Notes: generated from the sequence alone by a model not told the origin. Counted from the first letter of the stretch, positions 44,733 through 54,889 are shown. The stretch is DNA of 61,951 bases from Gammaproteobacteria bacterium (GCA_013288125.1 JABDCN010000007.1:1-61951); one strand, 5' to 3'. Program-made: numbers and translations.

Positions 44733-45701
44733 ATGGGAATGAATCTGGAATGCATGCTTTATTTGCAAAAACAAGGCTATCTGACACAAACAAAAAATAA
44801 ATTATTAGACATAGGGCCGCAAAATATCTATCATGCAACAAAAAATCAACTTCACCATTTTTGTCAAAATCAAGGCATCACTCAGTTTGATGAAGCGCTA
44901 GTAACAGAGTTAAAACGTATTGAATATTTCTCAACACCTCGTCCCGAAGAACGCACATCATTATTGTCTGAACTTACTGACCTTACTAACATTGAATATA
45001 ATTCTTTTGATGTCTGCCCTGCGCTTAAAACTGAGATATTAGATCTCAACTTTGATGACCTTCCCAAACAACATAGTGAATATTTCGATGTCATTTTAAA
45101 TTTCGGCACCACTGAACACATTTTTAATCAATGGAACAGTTTTAAAATTATTCATGACGCTGCTAAAGTTGATGGCATTATTTATCACCAACTGCCAGGA
45201 ACAGGTTACTTAGACCATGGTTACTATTGCTATACTCCAGTTTTTTTTCATGATCTCGCACAAGCCAATCAATATGAAATTCTTGACCTTTTTTTTACGG
45301 AGGCTGGCAGCAATGATTTTGATCGTTTAGGAATGGATTTTCGACATATAGAACAGCTCTCAACAAAACAATCTGCCAATCTCAAAGGTGGTCGTATTCC
45401 TTGTTTCAATATCAATGTAATTTTAAAAAAAATCGTCAACACACCATTTCGTTGTGTTTTAGAATTAGCAACGACTCATTCCGCAGTTAATTCTGAAATT
45501 GCTCAACGCTATTTAACGTCTGCCGATCTAAATGCAATGATTGAAAAACTCACTAATCAATTAAATCAAGTCATGACTGAACGAAATGAAATGATAAAAG
45601 AAAGAAATCAAATGAAAAATGATTTAGATGGCGTTTTACAATCAAAGTCATGGCGGATCACTAAACCATTAAGATATGCTATGAGATCAATACGCTCCTA
45701 A
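44733..45701 (+). CDS. SAM-dependent methyltransferase with coiled-coil tail
   Basis: A 322-aa protein. A degenerate glycine motif (LLDIGPQNIYHA) and the post-motif FDVILNFGTTEHIFNQW with KVDGIIYHQLPGTGY fit a class I methyltransferase. The last 60 residues form a coiled coil (MIEKLTNQLNQVMTERNEM) ending KSWRITKPLRYAMRS; the SWRITKPLR ending is common on glycan-modifying enzymes and glycosyltransferases. It likely methylates a sugar of the polysaccharide. AGGAGA lies 8 bases before the ATG. Divergent from the acyltransferase-SGNH gene. Confidence 0.78.
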   Translation: MGMNLECMLYLQKQGYLTQTKNKLLDIGPQNIYHATKNQLHHFCQNQGITQFDEALVTELKRIEYFSTPRPEERTSLLSELTDLTNIEYNSFDVCPALKTEILDLNFDDLPKQHSEYFDVILNFGTTEHIFNQWNSFKIIHDAAKVDGIIYHQLPGTGYLDHGYYCYTPVFFHDLAQANQYEILDLFFTEAGSNDFDRLGMDFRHIEQLSTKQSANLKGGRIPCFNINVILKKIVNTPFRCVLELATTHSAVNSEIAQRYLTSADLNAMIEKLTNQLNQVMTERNEMIKERNQMKNDLDGVLQSKSWRITKPLRYAMRSIRS

Positions 45702-45751
45702 AATTTTAAACTCATTAAATCAAAGGCAATCTGAGTTCAAAGAGCACCCAA

Positions 45752-46750
45752 ATGAAATTAAATACCAATTGGTCTGTCCTAGCCGGTCTTCGTTTTACAC
45801 TAGCATCCATCGTTTTTTTTTCTCATATGGGTGGCTACCACCACTTTCGCCCATGCGAATTTGCCGATTTTCTCGGTAGCCTCGGTGCAGTGATGGCCTT
45901 TTTTATGATCTCAGGTTATTCCATTGCACATTCCATCACAAATAGACCTGAACGCTTTATATTAAGACGGATATGGCGAATTTGGCCTACTTACCTTTTT
46001 ACTTTTTTTGTATTGACTCTTCCCGTTACTTTTTTCTTTGTCACCTATACAGGCTGGCAAATAGTAGGAAATGCATTGTTGCTGCAAGGCTTATTTATTC
46101 CTGTCCTGGAATCGAATTCAAGTACATGGTCACTTGCCATAGAAGAGTTGTTATATTACTGCTCCCCCCTTTTTCAACGAACTCATACATTTGTTCTTGC
46201 CGGATTAATTGCAATATCTAGTTTATTTTATTTTTATTCTGATCAATTAGGCTGGACTCGTTTTGCAGGAGAAGTGGCAGGACGAGGTGTGATTTGTTGT
46301 GCATGGGCTTGGTTGTTAGGATTTGTTTATTATCGTCACGCTGATAATACATTAGCAAAGATCAGTTTAATTTTTATTCCGGTTATGTTAATGGGCGCAT
46401 GTAATCAGTTACCTGGTAAACTTCAATGCTCAGTTGTCTTAGGAACAGCATTATTATTGATTTATTCTCCTTCAATCACAACCTTATCTGAAAAAATGAA
46501 TCGCCGTCTTAATTGGCTAGGTAATATTTCTTACCCTTTGTATATCTGTCATGCCCCTATCTGGTTTGTACTCTCAACAATTCACTTCTTAAAAAATAGT
46601 GCTACTGCGTTTATAGTAGTTGTTTTTGGAATGTCTATCTTTATTTATCATTATATCGATGCGCCAAATCGAGGAAGGTGGAAGAGAGCAAACCGCTTAC
46701 AGCGCGCTCAAACTGATCAACAAGCTTACCCAGCCTTCGAGAAAACTTAA
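45752..46750 (+). CDS. Acyltransferase-3 family membrane protein
   Basis: A 332-aa protein of about ten helices without an SGNH domain. It has SVLAGLRFTLASIVFFSHMG (the Arg and His pair), MAFFMISGYSIAHSI, RRIWRIWPTY and STWSLAIEELLYY. It is a close paralog of the 377-aa protein at 48026 (shared NTNWS, SGYSIAHSIT and RRIWRIWPTY). It should O-acylate a cell-surface sugar. Its 3' end overlaps the 3' end of the opposite-strand acyltransferase at 46641 by 110 bases. Confidence 0.9.
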   Translation: MKLNTNWSVLAGLRFTLASIVFFSHMGGYHHFRPCEFADFLGSLGAVMAFFMISGYSIAHSITNRPERFILRRIWRIWPTYLFTFFVLTLPVTFFFVTYTGWQIVGNALLLQGLFIPVLESNSSTWSLAIEELLYYCSPLFQRTHTFVLAGLIAISSLFYFYSDQLGWTRFAGEVAGRGVICCAWAWLLGFVYYRHADNTLAKISLIFIPVMLMGACNQLPGKLQCSVVLGTALLLIYSPSITTLSEKMNRRLNWLGNISYPLYICHAPIWFVLSTIHFLKNSATAFIVVVFGMSIFIYHYIDAPNRGRWKRANRLQRAQTDQQAYPAFEKT

Positions 46751-47852
46751 TCGAGGTAGCATCCACATAAATCGCAATGATATATGACAATATCAATGAA
46801 ATACAAAGCGAGCTAATACCTACAATCAAAACCGCCAAAAGATAATCAAGATCTTTGAAATAAAGCATCATGAAAGAAGTAAAACTACAAAATATCATGA
46901 TTTGAACCAAATATAATGAAAAGGAAATCTTACCCAAGAATTGAAATAACATCGATTTGAAATAGTAGTTTATCGTTTTAGAATAAATCACACCGAGCAA
47001 CATGAAAACACTACCCCACATATGCCATGCTTGAGCATTTCTGCTTTTGATAAGAAAGTTATGCCAGGGTGATGCAAAACTAACATTCGTACCAGAGGCC
47101 GGGAAACTCCCTGCATAAATACCCATTAAAAATAAAATAATTGCCACTATTTCAATGTATTTGCTATTACGAGCATAGAAATCTTCCATAGAATATGATA
47201 GTTCAAACAATAAAGCGCCTGCTGGAAATAAAGGGAAATAACTCGGCAAGAATAAAATAGCAGGAGTAAGTAAAATAATTCGTGTGAATCGATTAGGCAA
47301 TACATAATAAATAAACAGCATCATTGAACCGATTAATTCTATGCGCATTGTCCATAAATTAGAATTATAAGCACTTTTTCCGTGGACAAATGCTGAAACG
47401 AGTCCTTCCTTAATTGCAATCCAGACAGTTGGTTGCATGTGATACCACAAAGCAAGCCAATCGCTGTGGGTAATAATTTTTGACGCTGAACCATTGAAAA
47501 ACATGCCAAAATCCAGCAATGCAAAGGCAAATAAGGTACTAAATAACATGGGTAAGGCAAGTCGCAGGTAGCGTCTTACCATCATCGCCAATAAACCAAG
47601 ACGCGTATGACTACAAAATTGGGCAAGCACATATCCGCTTAATATGAAAAAAATACACACCCCAAAATCCCCTCCCCAGAAAATGTTGAGAGGCGAAAAG
47701 CCAATAGTGATGAAAATATGATGATGAGAAGCATCGGGAGATAAGGTTGATAATGAGGGAAGAATAGTTAAAGCAAGGTGATTAAAAAAGACCATGAGAG
47801 AAGCAAGGCCTCTTAATCCGTCGAGCTCTGGTAGGCGAATAGGTTGTTTCAC
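46641..47852 (-). CDS. Acyltransferase-3 family membrane protein
   Basis: A 403-aa protein with the family start LPELDGLRGLASLMVFFNHL, then GGDFGVCIFFILSGYVLAQF and NSNLWTMRIELIGSMMLFI. About ten helices. It resembles the protein at 58614 more than its overlapping neighbour at 45752. I propose the GTG at 47852, where GGAG stands 6 bases upstream and the length fits the 411-aa paralog; the frame extends to a GTG at 47939 with poorer context. Likely O-acylation of the same glycan. Lies between two + strand paralogs of a different subgroup. Confidence 0.88.
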   Translation of the reverse strand: MKQPIRLPELDGLRGLASLMVFFNHLALTILPSLSTLSPDASHHHIFITIGFSPLNIFWGGDFGVCIFFILSGYVLAQFCSHTRLGLLAMMVRRYLRLALPMLFSTLFAFALLDFGMFFNGSASKIITHSDWLALWYHMQPTVWIAIKEGLVSAFVHGKSAYNSNLWTMRIELIGSMMLFIYYVLPNRFTRIILLTPAILFLPSYFPLFPAGALLFELSYSMEDFYARNSKYIEIVAIILFLMGIYAGSFPASGTNVSFASPWHNFLIKSRNAQAWHMWGSVFMLLGVIYSKTINYYFKSMLFQFLGKISFSLYLVQIMIFCSFTSFMMLYFKDLDYLLAVLIVGISSLCISLILSYIIAIYVDATSIKFSRRLGKLVDQFERAVSGLLSSTFLDLAHRYNDK

Positions 47853-48025
47853 TCTTACTCCAACAAATAGATTTTTAGTTTGCTCTTTAAAGCTAACTTT
47901 ATACCATATGCTAAAACTAACCAATCCAATGTTGTTCACAAAGTAATTTTGCTTCCGTATACTATCACATTCTGTTCAGGAACTTGAAAATCCTCATTGT
48001 AAAATGAAAGATTATATCGAGTTAT

Positions 48026-49159
48026 ATGGATGTAACTATGCAAACCGCAAAATCTGAGGCTCTTCTTATTAAAAATATTTTTTCTCCCGAGCAAATCACT
48101 CAAGTTAACACTAATTGGTCTCTATTAGCAGCCATCAGATTTTTTTTAGCCATGATTGTCTTATTTTCACATTGGGGAGGTTATACAGATTTTAGCCCTT
48201 TAGTACATCATGGTAAAAGTTTGGTAAATTTTGCTCACTATCTTGGGAGTTTTGCTGCAGTAATAGCATTTTTTATGATTTCAGGATATTCCATTGCACA
48301 TTCCATCACAAAGAAACCTGAAAAATTCCTATTGAGACGAATTTGGAGAATTTGGCCAACCTATTTTTTTTGTTATTTTGCATTTGTATTGCCGCTCGCT
48401 ATAAAACATAACGCATCCACAGGCCAAATAATCGGTAACGCTTTTATGATGCAAGGTTACTTTACAACAGCAATCAATGCAAATATTGTCTCTTGGTCAT
48501 TAGCGATTGAGGAGGGATTATACCTCTTATCCCCTATTTTCAGACGCACCCCAAATGTAATTCTTTTAATTATAATTGGTATATCTGGTGATTTATACGC
48601 ACATTCGCCATTTCTTAACTGGACACGCTATGCAGGCGAAGCAGGAGGCCACGGTTTTATTTGTTGCGCCTGGGCGTGGCTGCTTGGGTTTTTATATTAT
48701 AGAAATTTTAATAAATCATGGTCTAAATGTCTTTTGTTATTTTTACCTGTTCTATTAATGGGTGTTTATAATCAATTGCCAGGTACAATTCAGTGCGCCC
48801 TTGTCCTTGGCGTAGCATTGGCACTCATTTATTCGCCTCATATTAAAATTTCTTCCCCGGTGGTTAATAAATTTCTTACTTGGTTAGGCAATATTTCATA
48901 TCAAGTTTATATTTGTCATGGTTCTTTCAGCGCATGCCTTCTCATGATTTTAACTTATTTTGGTTATACTGAAGATAAATGGAATCAGCATCCTTATCGG
49001 GTAGTCTTTCTTGTTCTTATTGTATCCGCCGCTATCTATCATTTTATTGATGCACCTAATCGTAAACGATGGACTTCGCCTCTATTTTCTTTTAGTGTAT
49101 GGAAAAATCGTTTTTCACACCCATGGAAAAGCAAGGTAAGATTAATTGATAAAATCTAA
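48026..49159 (+). CDS. Acyltransferase-3 family membrane protein
   Basis: A 377-aa paralog of the protein at 45752: SLLAAIRFFLAMIVLFSHWG, IAFFMISGYSIAHSITKK, RRIWRIWPTY, SWSLAIEEGLYLLSP, IDAPNRKRW. An extra ~20 residues (SPLVHHGKSLVNFAHY) follow the first helix. The two genes flank an inverted third acyltransferase, suggesting duplication followed by insertion or inversion. Followed after 58 bases by a glycosyltransferase-like gene in the same direction. Confidence 0.9.
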   Translation: MDVTMQTAKSEALLIKNIFSPEQITQVNTNWSLLAAIRFFLAMIVLFSHWGGYTDFSPLVHHGKSLVNFAHYLGSFAAVIAFFMISGYSIAHSITKKPEKFLLRRIWRIWPTYFFCYFAFVLPLAIKHNASTGQIIGNAFMMQGYFTTAINANIVSWSLAIEEGLYLLSPIFRRTPNVILLIIIGISGDLYAHSPFLNWTRYAGEAGGHGFICCAWAWLLGFLYYRNFNKSWSKCLLLFLPVLLMGVYNQLPGTIQCALVLGVALALIYSPHIKISSPVVNKFLTWLGNISYQVYICHGSFSACLLMILTYFGYTEDKWNQHPYRVVFLVLIVSAAIYHFIDAPNRKRWTSPLFSFSVWKNRFSHPWKSKVRLIDKI

Positions 49160-49217
49160 TGTTAACCTTTAAAATGAAAGTTATTTTAAGGACTCATCAA
49201 TAAAGGAGTTTTTTATC

Positions 49218-50651
49218 GTGTTAGACGATGTGTTTAACTCAAGCAATTTAGTCGCCATTTATGATTTTGAACTTTTCCCTTATTCATTAGGAGATATCTT
49301 AAGCTGGTGTATACATACTTCAATACGCTGTGAAGAGTTAGGAAAAAAATATATCGATATTTATCTTTGCTTAGACCAAAAACACCCTACATCAATTTTT
49401 CAACGTAGTCTTATCACGTCTCAAAATTATGATATTTTTTTTAATGAAGTCTATACGACTTTTTCACTACACCCCAAATTAGGCAATATTTTCATTTTTC
49501 ACGAACGTAAAAAATTATTTGAACAATTAGATTATTTAAATCAACTCAATCATGCATCACTTGATAAGAAGGCCATCGCTGAATATAGAGCCATCTTAAA
49601 AAAACATAATATTTTTTCCAAAGAATTTGAACCATTGAAACGTAGAAGGACAGCAGAAACATTAAAATTTATTTTAAATGATGTTTTGCATGGTAAAATA
49701 CGTCAATTTTTAAAGAACGATGAAAAATTAACGCAATATTTTTCTGATAATATAAGCGCATACAAAGAAATTAATCATTATTATAATGAAAAAAAATACA
49801 TTCCATTATTTACAAAAAAAAATAATGCTGATATTGACGGATTCATTGCCTCTAGACTAAGTAATAAAAAAATTGTAACTTTTCATTTACGATTACGTAA
49901 ATTAGATGGTGGATATGGTGGAGAATGTTCATATCACCGCGACTCAGACTTCCTTGCATGGTATGAATTTTTGAAAGAAGCCGCAACACGATATCCCGAT
50001 GTAATATTCATCGCGGTTGGTCGACTACAGGAAAAACCTTTGATGCTACTCCGTTTACCGAATGTACTTAGCTTAAGAGTCTATGGAATGGGCCTTAGTC
50101 ACGAACTCTCTCTAATATTAAGAGGCCATCTTTTTATTGGCACCTCTAGTGGATTTGCCGTCTTAGCAAATTTTTCAAATGTTCCTTATTTTATTACAAA
50201 AATGCATCCTGATGGCTGCAAAGATTACGGAGTTGCATTAGGAGAAGAACGTTTACCTTTTGCTAAGGAAAATCAGAAACTTGTTTATGAAAAAGAATCA
50301 CCTGAATTATTCTGTCGATTAATTGAAGAAGGTTTAAAAATTTCACCTTCAGTACCATTAGAACAACCCAAACATAGTCTACCACAAAAAGAAAAAAACA
50401 TTTCATCTTGGGAAACGAGTAGAAGTTCATTATCACATATGAAAACGACCACTTGGCGATTTTATCACGATGATGAATTTAGCATTCAAGAAACGATATT
50501 TTTACTCACGCCTTATTTAGACAAGGTTAAAAAATTATTCTCAAATAATGAAGTAGAATCAGCAAAAAAAATACTGGCAAGACTAGAAAAAGCTTTCCCT
50601 GATATTAGTCAGGAAGTTTCTACCATGTTTCCGCAAAAAATAACTACTTAA
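49218..50651 (+). CDS. Putative glycosyltransferase, divergent TIGR04372-like
   Basis: A 477-aa soluble protein. The central part (about 210-360) has VTFHLRLRKLDGGYGG, SYHRDSDFLAWYEFL and HLFIGTSSGFAVLANF, the same ordered motifs (H-x-R, a H/R-N/D-x-S segment, then GT-S-SG) as the three TIGR04372-like proteins on the other strand. The last ~60 residues form TPR-like helices. It starts with GTG, with AAAGGAG 9 bases upstream. Its 3' end overlaps the 3' end of the gene at 50583 by 69 bases. Probably a cytoplasmic sugar transferase. Confidence 0.72.
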   Translation: MLDDVFNSSNLVAIYDFELFPYSLGDILSWCIHTSIRCEELGKKYIDIYLCLDQKHPTSIFQRSLITSQNYDIFFNEVYTTFSLHPKLGNIFIFHERKKLFEQLDYLNQLNHASLDKKAIAEYRAILKKHNIFSKEFEPLKRRRTAETLKFILNDVLHGKIRQFLKNDEKLTQYFSDNISAYKEINHYYNEKKYIPLFTKKNNADIDGFIASRLSNKKIVTFHLRLRKLDGGYGGECSYHRDSDFLAWYEFLKEAATRYPDVIFIAVGRLQEKPLMLLRLPNVLSLRVYGMGLSHELSLILRGHLFIGTSSGFAVLANFSNVPYFITKMHPDGCKDYGVALGEERLPFAKENQKLVYEKESPELFCRLIEEGLKISPSVPLEQPKHSLPQKEKNISSWETSRSSLSHMKTTTWRFYHDDEFSIQETIFLLTPYLDKVKKLFSNNEVESAKKILARLEKAFPDISQEVSTMFPQKITT

Positions 50652-52343
50652 TTGAGCAGCTCCATAAACATATGGAGCTGCTAATGATGCTTGCCATTGA
50701 GCAATCATAGGGTCATTGTTTTTTTGAATATTAAAACTTAATTCATAAACTTCTTTGACTGTTTCTAAAATTTCATCTGGAGTATTTTCTTCTGCTGTTA
50801 ATTTTGCTGCTTTCATTGTTTGAGCAGTCGCCAGCATCCATCTTGCGTCACTTGTTAATTCTTGTTGTGTCAGATAAGTTCCATTTTTACGTTTAATTAA
50901 TTTTAAACAAAATCTTGTAGAAGCATGCCAGGGCTGAAATTCTGTCGTAATACAATTCACTTGCGCTGTTGGAATACCAAAACTCATCGCAACATTTGCT
51001 AAACCAGACGTAGTCCCAATAAAAAATTTTGCATGACGTATCAGCGCAATATCAAGTGAAGTATCATGATGAAGACTATGCGGATAATCAATTAAACCAG
51101 GCATTTTTATGGGAAAAGGTGTATTTTTTGCGCCCATTTTAATAACACGACCCCCTCTTTCAGTGATAAAGCGAATGGCTTCTTGATAATTCATTAATGA
51201 GGAATTTCGATTACCCTGTCCCCTATCTGCCTCTTTATCATTATAATAACCCGGTTCACGAAGATGCAAACAAACATACCAATCATTTTTTCCCATGCCC
51301 CAATCTGCTAATGCAGTTTCAAATCGGTTTTTAAGTTCAAGATTATTTTCTAAATAATGATCAAATGCTTTTATAAGACCTGCATTAAATAAAAGATTGT
51401 TTTTTTCTTTCCACATCGCAAATGCAGCTGCCTCATGCCAGCGCATGAAAGGCATACCGGGAGGTTTAAAGGTGTGAAAATAACACCCACGAGACCGAAT
51501 TAGGTTGTTTAATTCATTACTGAACAAATCATATTCTTCATTTTTTAAAATAATAGCGCGATGATATTTTGAAATAATATCAAGAAATAAATGATTCGCA
51601 ACAAAATCATTGGACACAAGTATCACCGCATTCCCTTGCCACCAATTTAGCTCTTTCATACGCAACATAATATCTAACATGCCAATATGTCCAATTTGTG
51701 TAATCCATACGGCAGGAAATAATCGAAGATCATCTAATTTTAATTGATGTTTACTTAAAAAATTACCTAATTCTGACGATATTTTTGTTTTATATTTAAT
51801 AATATTTTGTTTAAATAAAGCCCGTTGAGCTAATTCATTGCTTATATTTCCCGCCCCTACTTGATACGCACGAATAGACGCATAATAATAACCAGCGTAT
51901 AAAAGGCCATCATCACAAACAAATGGTGTATTGGAAGTAACTGTCATCGGGTCATTCGAATTATCCAAATCAGGATTCAAGTAAAAAGGATCATTCTCAG
52001 AGGCTATTCGCAAACATTTCAATGCCTTATTTTCTTTTTTATAAATAAGATAAATAAGAGCGAGACGACAATAATCACCGGCTTTCATTAGACCGATCTT
52101 TTCAAGCCTCTTAAGTGACTTCATTGAAGATAAAAATTTTTTATCTTCAAAAAAATCCACCGAATTATTTTCTAATTTTTTTGCATAAATAATACGAAAC
52201 CGTGTGAACTTTGAAAAAAAAATTTTTATAACCGGTATTTGAAAAAAAATATAAATTAAGATAACGTAAATAGGGAAAAAAAATTGATATTTTAACCTTC
52301 TTAGCACTTTTATGATAAAATTATTATATTTTAACTGCAGCAT
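50583..52343 (-). CDS. TIGR04372-family putative glycosyltransferase
   Basis: A 586-aa protein: a membrane helix near the N-terminus (about 15-38), a TPR-like helical region (about 60-200) and a GT-B-like C-terminal domain with WYVCLHLREPGYY (about 355), GNRNSSLMNYQEAI, ERGGRVIKMG and AKFFIGTTSGLANVAMSFGI (about 435). These match the TIGR04372 group found in polysaccharide and flagellin-glycosylation loci. GAGGA lies 8 bases before the ATG. It is the last gene of a minus-strand run of glycan genes. Donor and acceptor unknown. Confidence 0.85.
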   Translation of the reverse strand: MLQLKYNNFIIKVLRRLKYQFFFPIYVILIYIFFQIPVIKIFFSKFTRFRIIYAKKLENNSVDFFEDKKFLSSMKSLKRLEKIGLMKAGDYCRLALIYLIYKKENKALKCLRIASENDPFYLNPDLDNSNDPMTVTSNTPFVCDDGLLYAGYYYASIRAYQVGAGNISNELAQRALFKQNIIKYKTKISSELGNFLSKHQLKLDDLRLFPAVWITQIGHIGMLDIMLRMKELNWWQGNAVILVSNDFVANHLFLDIISKYHRAIILKNEEYDLFSNELNNLIRSRGCYFHTFKPPGMPFMRWHEAAAFAMWKEKNNLLFNAGLIKAFDHYLENNLELKNRFETALADWGMGKNDWYVCLHLREPGYYNDKEADRGQGNRNSSLMNYQEAIRFITERGGRVIKMGAKNTPFPIKMPGLIDYPHSLHHDTSLDIALIRHAKFFIGTTSGLANVAMSFGIPTAQVNCITTEFQPWHASTRFCLKLIKRKNGTYLTQQELTSDARWMLATAQTMKAAKLTAEENTPDEILETVKEVYELSFNIQKNNDPMIAQWQASLAAPYVYGAAQLSSYFLRKHGRNFLTNIRESFF

Positions 52344-52353
52344 AAACTGTTCC

Positions 52354-53589
52354 TCAACACTTAAGCCTCTGCTGTGCGATTACATGCGGACAATTTCTAG
52401 ATGAGTATGCCTGATCATCCCAACACAAAACCGCATATCTTTCCCCTACTTTTTTTATGGATTCTCCCGGATTTAACGTTATATCATTCGTACTTATTTG
52501 ATTCATTAATCGAACAAATAGCCGAGCTTTCGTTTTATTTGAAAAACAAAAATTAAATGGTAAATTTATTTTTTTACTTAGTGTATTATTATTAATCACC
52601 CTCTTAAATGCCTGAGTTTTTTCTAATGCATTTAAAAAATCCTTGGTAAATGCAATCGCACCCTTCTTGTTTAAATGAGACTGATCTATTGTAAAATATG
52701 ATGGCTTAGGTTGAAATAACATTGATTCAACACCGAGATTATCTGCTAATTCACTTAATCGTTTAGGACAATATTCACTATGCGGGATTAACATCAGCAA
52801 AATATCACCACCTATATCATCTCTGTAGTAAAGAGATTCTATCACTTCATCTCCTGTAGCATGACAGTTTTGGTCTCGTAGAACTTTAATAGGTAATCCA
52901 GGATTCATATAATAACAGTTTTGACTTAAATCCCAATTACCGTTTTTAATATTTCTAAATACATGAGAAATAGGATGAAGAAATAATTCTGGTTCACCTA
53001 AAAATTGATAAATTTGATGAGAAAAATCACCCAATCGCCACAATATATTTCTTCCCCATACATTTAAATAAGCATTTAATCGGCTATAAGCAACTACATT
53101 TGGCGCTGAGCTTTTTCCAAAGTTACCAAAATCATCTAGTGAGACAGAAAAAAAAGAACCGCCATGATCATCAGCATTAATAATCCATAGCTTAGGATGC
53201 AAGCCCCATCTCTTAATAACGCGTCTAATAAATTCACCACTTCCATCACCCGCTGTGGCTAAATTATAAATTTTAATGTGATATTTTTTTTCGAATGCTT
53301 CTATTAAATCATTACGCAAACCGAAAAGCACCATTGAATGCCCTAATATAATAATATCTGCTTTTTTGGCTTCATCAATGGATCGGCCAATATGGTGATA
53401 AAAAATATCTCTGTCTTGTGCTTGTTGATTAAATTTATCATCGTAGGTACGATACCAGTGTTTATCACCATGCAAAGAGATTGCACCCAAATGATCTCTA
53501 CCGTGTGTCATATAAATAAAAAACAACATTATGCTTAATAAGCAACTACAGATAAAAATTAACAAATAACGAATAACAGAATTTCTCAT
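52354..53589 (-). CDS. Membrane-anchored SGNH-like protein, likely partner of the MBOAT
   Basis: A 411-aa protein with one N-terminal membrane helix (YLLIFICSCLLSIMLFFIYM) and a periplasmic domain. IILGHSMVLFGLRNDLIEAF resembles the first SGNH block (Ser of GHS instead of GDS), NLATAGDGSGEF gives a Gly/Asn block, and FTIDQSHLNKKGAIAF supplies the Asp-x-x-His pair. AlgJ/AlgX and DltD proteins use such a domain with an MBOAT to attach acyl groups to exported polymers; the MBOAT here is at 55008. It overlaps the gene at 53586 by four bases. The altered Asp-to-His in block I leaves activity uncertain. Confidence 0.78.
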   Translation of the reverse strand: MRNSVIRYLLIFICSCLLSIMLFFIYMTHGRDHLGAISLHGDKHWYRTYDDKFNQQAQDRDIFYHHIGRSIDEAKKADIIILGHSMVLFGLRNDLIEAFEKKYHIKIYNLATAGDGSGEFIRRVIKRWGLHPKLWIINADDHGGSFFSVSLDDFGNFGKSSAPNVVAYSRLNAYLNVWGRNILWRLGDFSHQIYQFLGEPELFLHPISHVFRNIKNGNWDLSQNCYYMNPGLPIKVLRDQNCHATGDEVIESLYYRDDIGGDILLMLIPHSEYCPKRLSELADNLGVESMLFQPKPSYFTIDQSHLNKKGAIAFTKDFLNALEKTQAFKRVINNNTLSKKINLPFNFCFSNKTKARLFVRLMNQISTNDITLNPGESIKKVGERYAVLCWDDQAYSSRNCPHVIAQQRLKC

Positions 53590-54842
53590 TTTACATCATC
53601 CATCAAATATTGATATTTACGTAAAAAAGCAATACAAATTTTCGATGCTGCACCATAAGAATAATGACCCGGTTTAATCAATGAAAGGTAGCGCGAATGT
53701 AATGCGGCATCTTCTTTTGTTTCATGAAATCGCCCTTCTAATCTATCTAACATTTCACAAAGCAAATCAAATATTTCATCTGATGTATTTTCTTGAATAT
53801 CAATTTCTGCCTCTTTATATTGATGAGTATAAAAAAAGCCTCCCATTTTAGACGACATCATTTCAGGAAAAGTAAAATAACGATTCGATTGATGATCGAT
53901 TAATAATTTTGAAATACTAATATCGTAAGGACGCAAACCTAAGGTTTCAACAGGTATCATATTCGAATGTGCAACTGGGACACCAAATACCATACTCAAA
54001 AAAGCCAACCCTGAAGTACAACCTAAAAAGAATTTTGCCTTCGCGCATAAAACAACATCCATGCGTTCTGATTTTAGGGGATGATGCGCATAATCAATCA
54101 CGCCCTCCATTGGAGGGAAAACAGACATGGAAGAATCACCCATACGCACAACCATGCCACCGCGTTTAATAATCTCTTGAATAGCAAGCATAGTATTATT
54201 AATTGATGCATTTCGATGTGCTTGAATCGATTCGTTATGGGGTAAAAATCCGCCTTCGCGCACATGCAAGCAAATAAACCATTGATCTTTTTGAATACCT
54301 AATTTTGGTAATTCATTATTAGCCCAGTCAAGATCATTTTCATTTAAAGACAAAAGTGGTTTTCTATCGCCCCATTGTTTATTAATCGCATAAATTGGTT
54401 GCGTACCAAAATGACCGACAGTGCAACCCGAACTTCTATCTTGCATAAAATAGCGTTTTGTTAGGAGAGCGATAAAAGTGCAAATAAATGGTTGCGTTAA
54501 TATCATTACTTTTGGCGACCAATAATGAAGTAAATGTTTGTTTGATACTTTATTGATTGGAGCAAGAATAAAATATTTTTTTGATAGGATTAATTTTAAA
54601 TATTTTGCTTTGAGAAATGTGTCTATTTCTGAAGTTAAATGGCCGACATGCTCGACGCGGATAGGAAGACGTCTGAAATTTAAAAGATGTAAAGTGATGG
54701 AAATGGGGAGAAGTAATAACCAAACGAGTTCTTTAGTCATTTTTAATATGACTTTTTTTATGATCCAAAAAAAACCATTTTTACGGTAATTTATGAGTAA
54801 AGTATCGCAATAAATTTTAAGAAAAGCTCTATTATTATGCAT
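53586..54842 (-). CDS. TIGR04372-family putative glycosyltransferase (short form)
   Basis: A 418-aa protein with a membrane-proximal helix (about 40-55, ELVWLLLLPISITLHLL) and the GT-B-like domain: WFICLHVREGGFLPH (about 187), AHRNASINNTMLAIQ, RGGMVVRMGDSSMS and KFFLGCTSGLAFLSMVFGV (about 268). It lacks the TPR-like region of the 586-aa and 663-aa relatives. It is upstream of and overlaps the SGNH-like gene by ATGA. The A+C-rich hairpin block at 54890 lies upstream. Function in sugar transfer is inferred from motifs and context. Confidence 0.85.
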   Translation of the reverse strand: MHNNRAFLKIYCDTLLINYRKNGFFWIIKKVILKMTKELVWLLLLPISITLHLLNFRRLPIRVEHVGHLTSEIDTFLKAKYLKLILSKKYFILAPINKVSNKHLLHYWSPKVMILTQPFICTFIALLTKRYFMQDRSSGCTVGHFGTQPIYAINKQWGDRKPLLSLNENDLDWANNELPKLGIQKDQWFICLHVREGGFLPHNESIQAHRNASINNTMLAIQEIIKRGGMVVRMGDSSMSVFPPMEGVIDYAHHPLKSERMDVVLCAKAKFFLGCTSGLAFLSMVFGVPVAHSNMIPVETLGLRPYDISISKLLIDHQSNRYFTFPEMMSSKMGGFFYTHQYKEAEIDIQENTSDEIFDLLCEMLDRLEGRFHETKEDAALHSRYLSLIKPGHYSYGAASKICIAFLRKYQYLMDDVK

Positions 54843-54889
54843 ATGTTACTCTTTCTCTCTGTCATTGCAAAAGCATAACCAAAACTGCT

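Noticed and set aside
24086-44733. Shared effector promoter class based on GCTATAMT before several orphan genes
   Set aside because: The match is only a common -10 form without consistent -35 or flanks, so it does not support a regulon.
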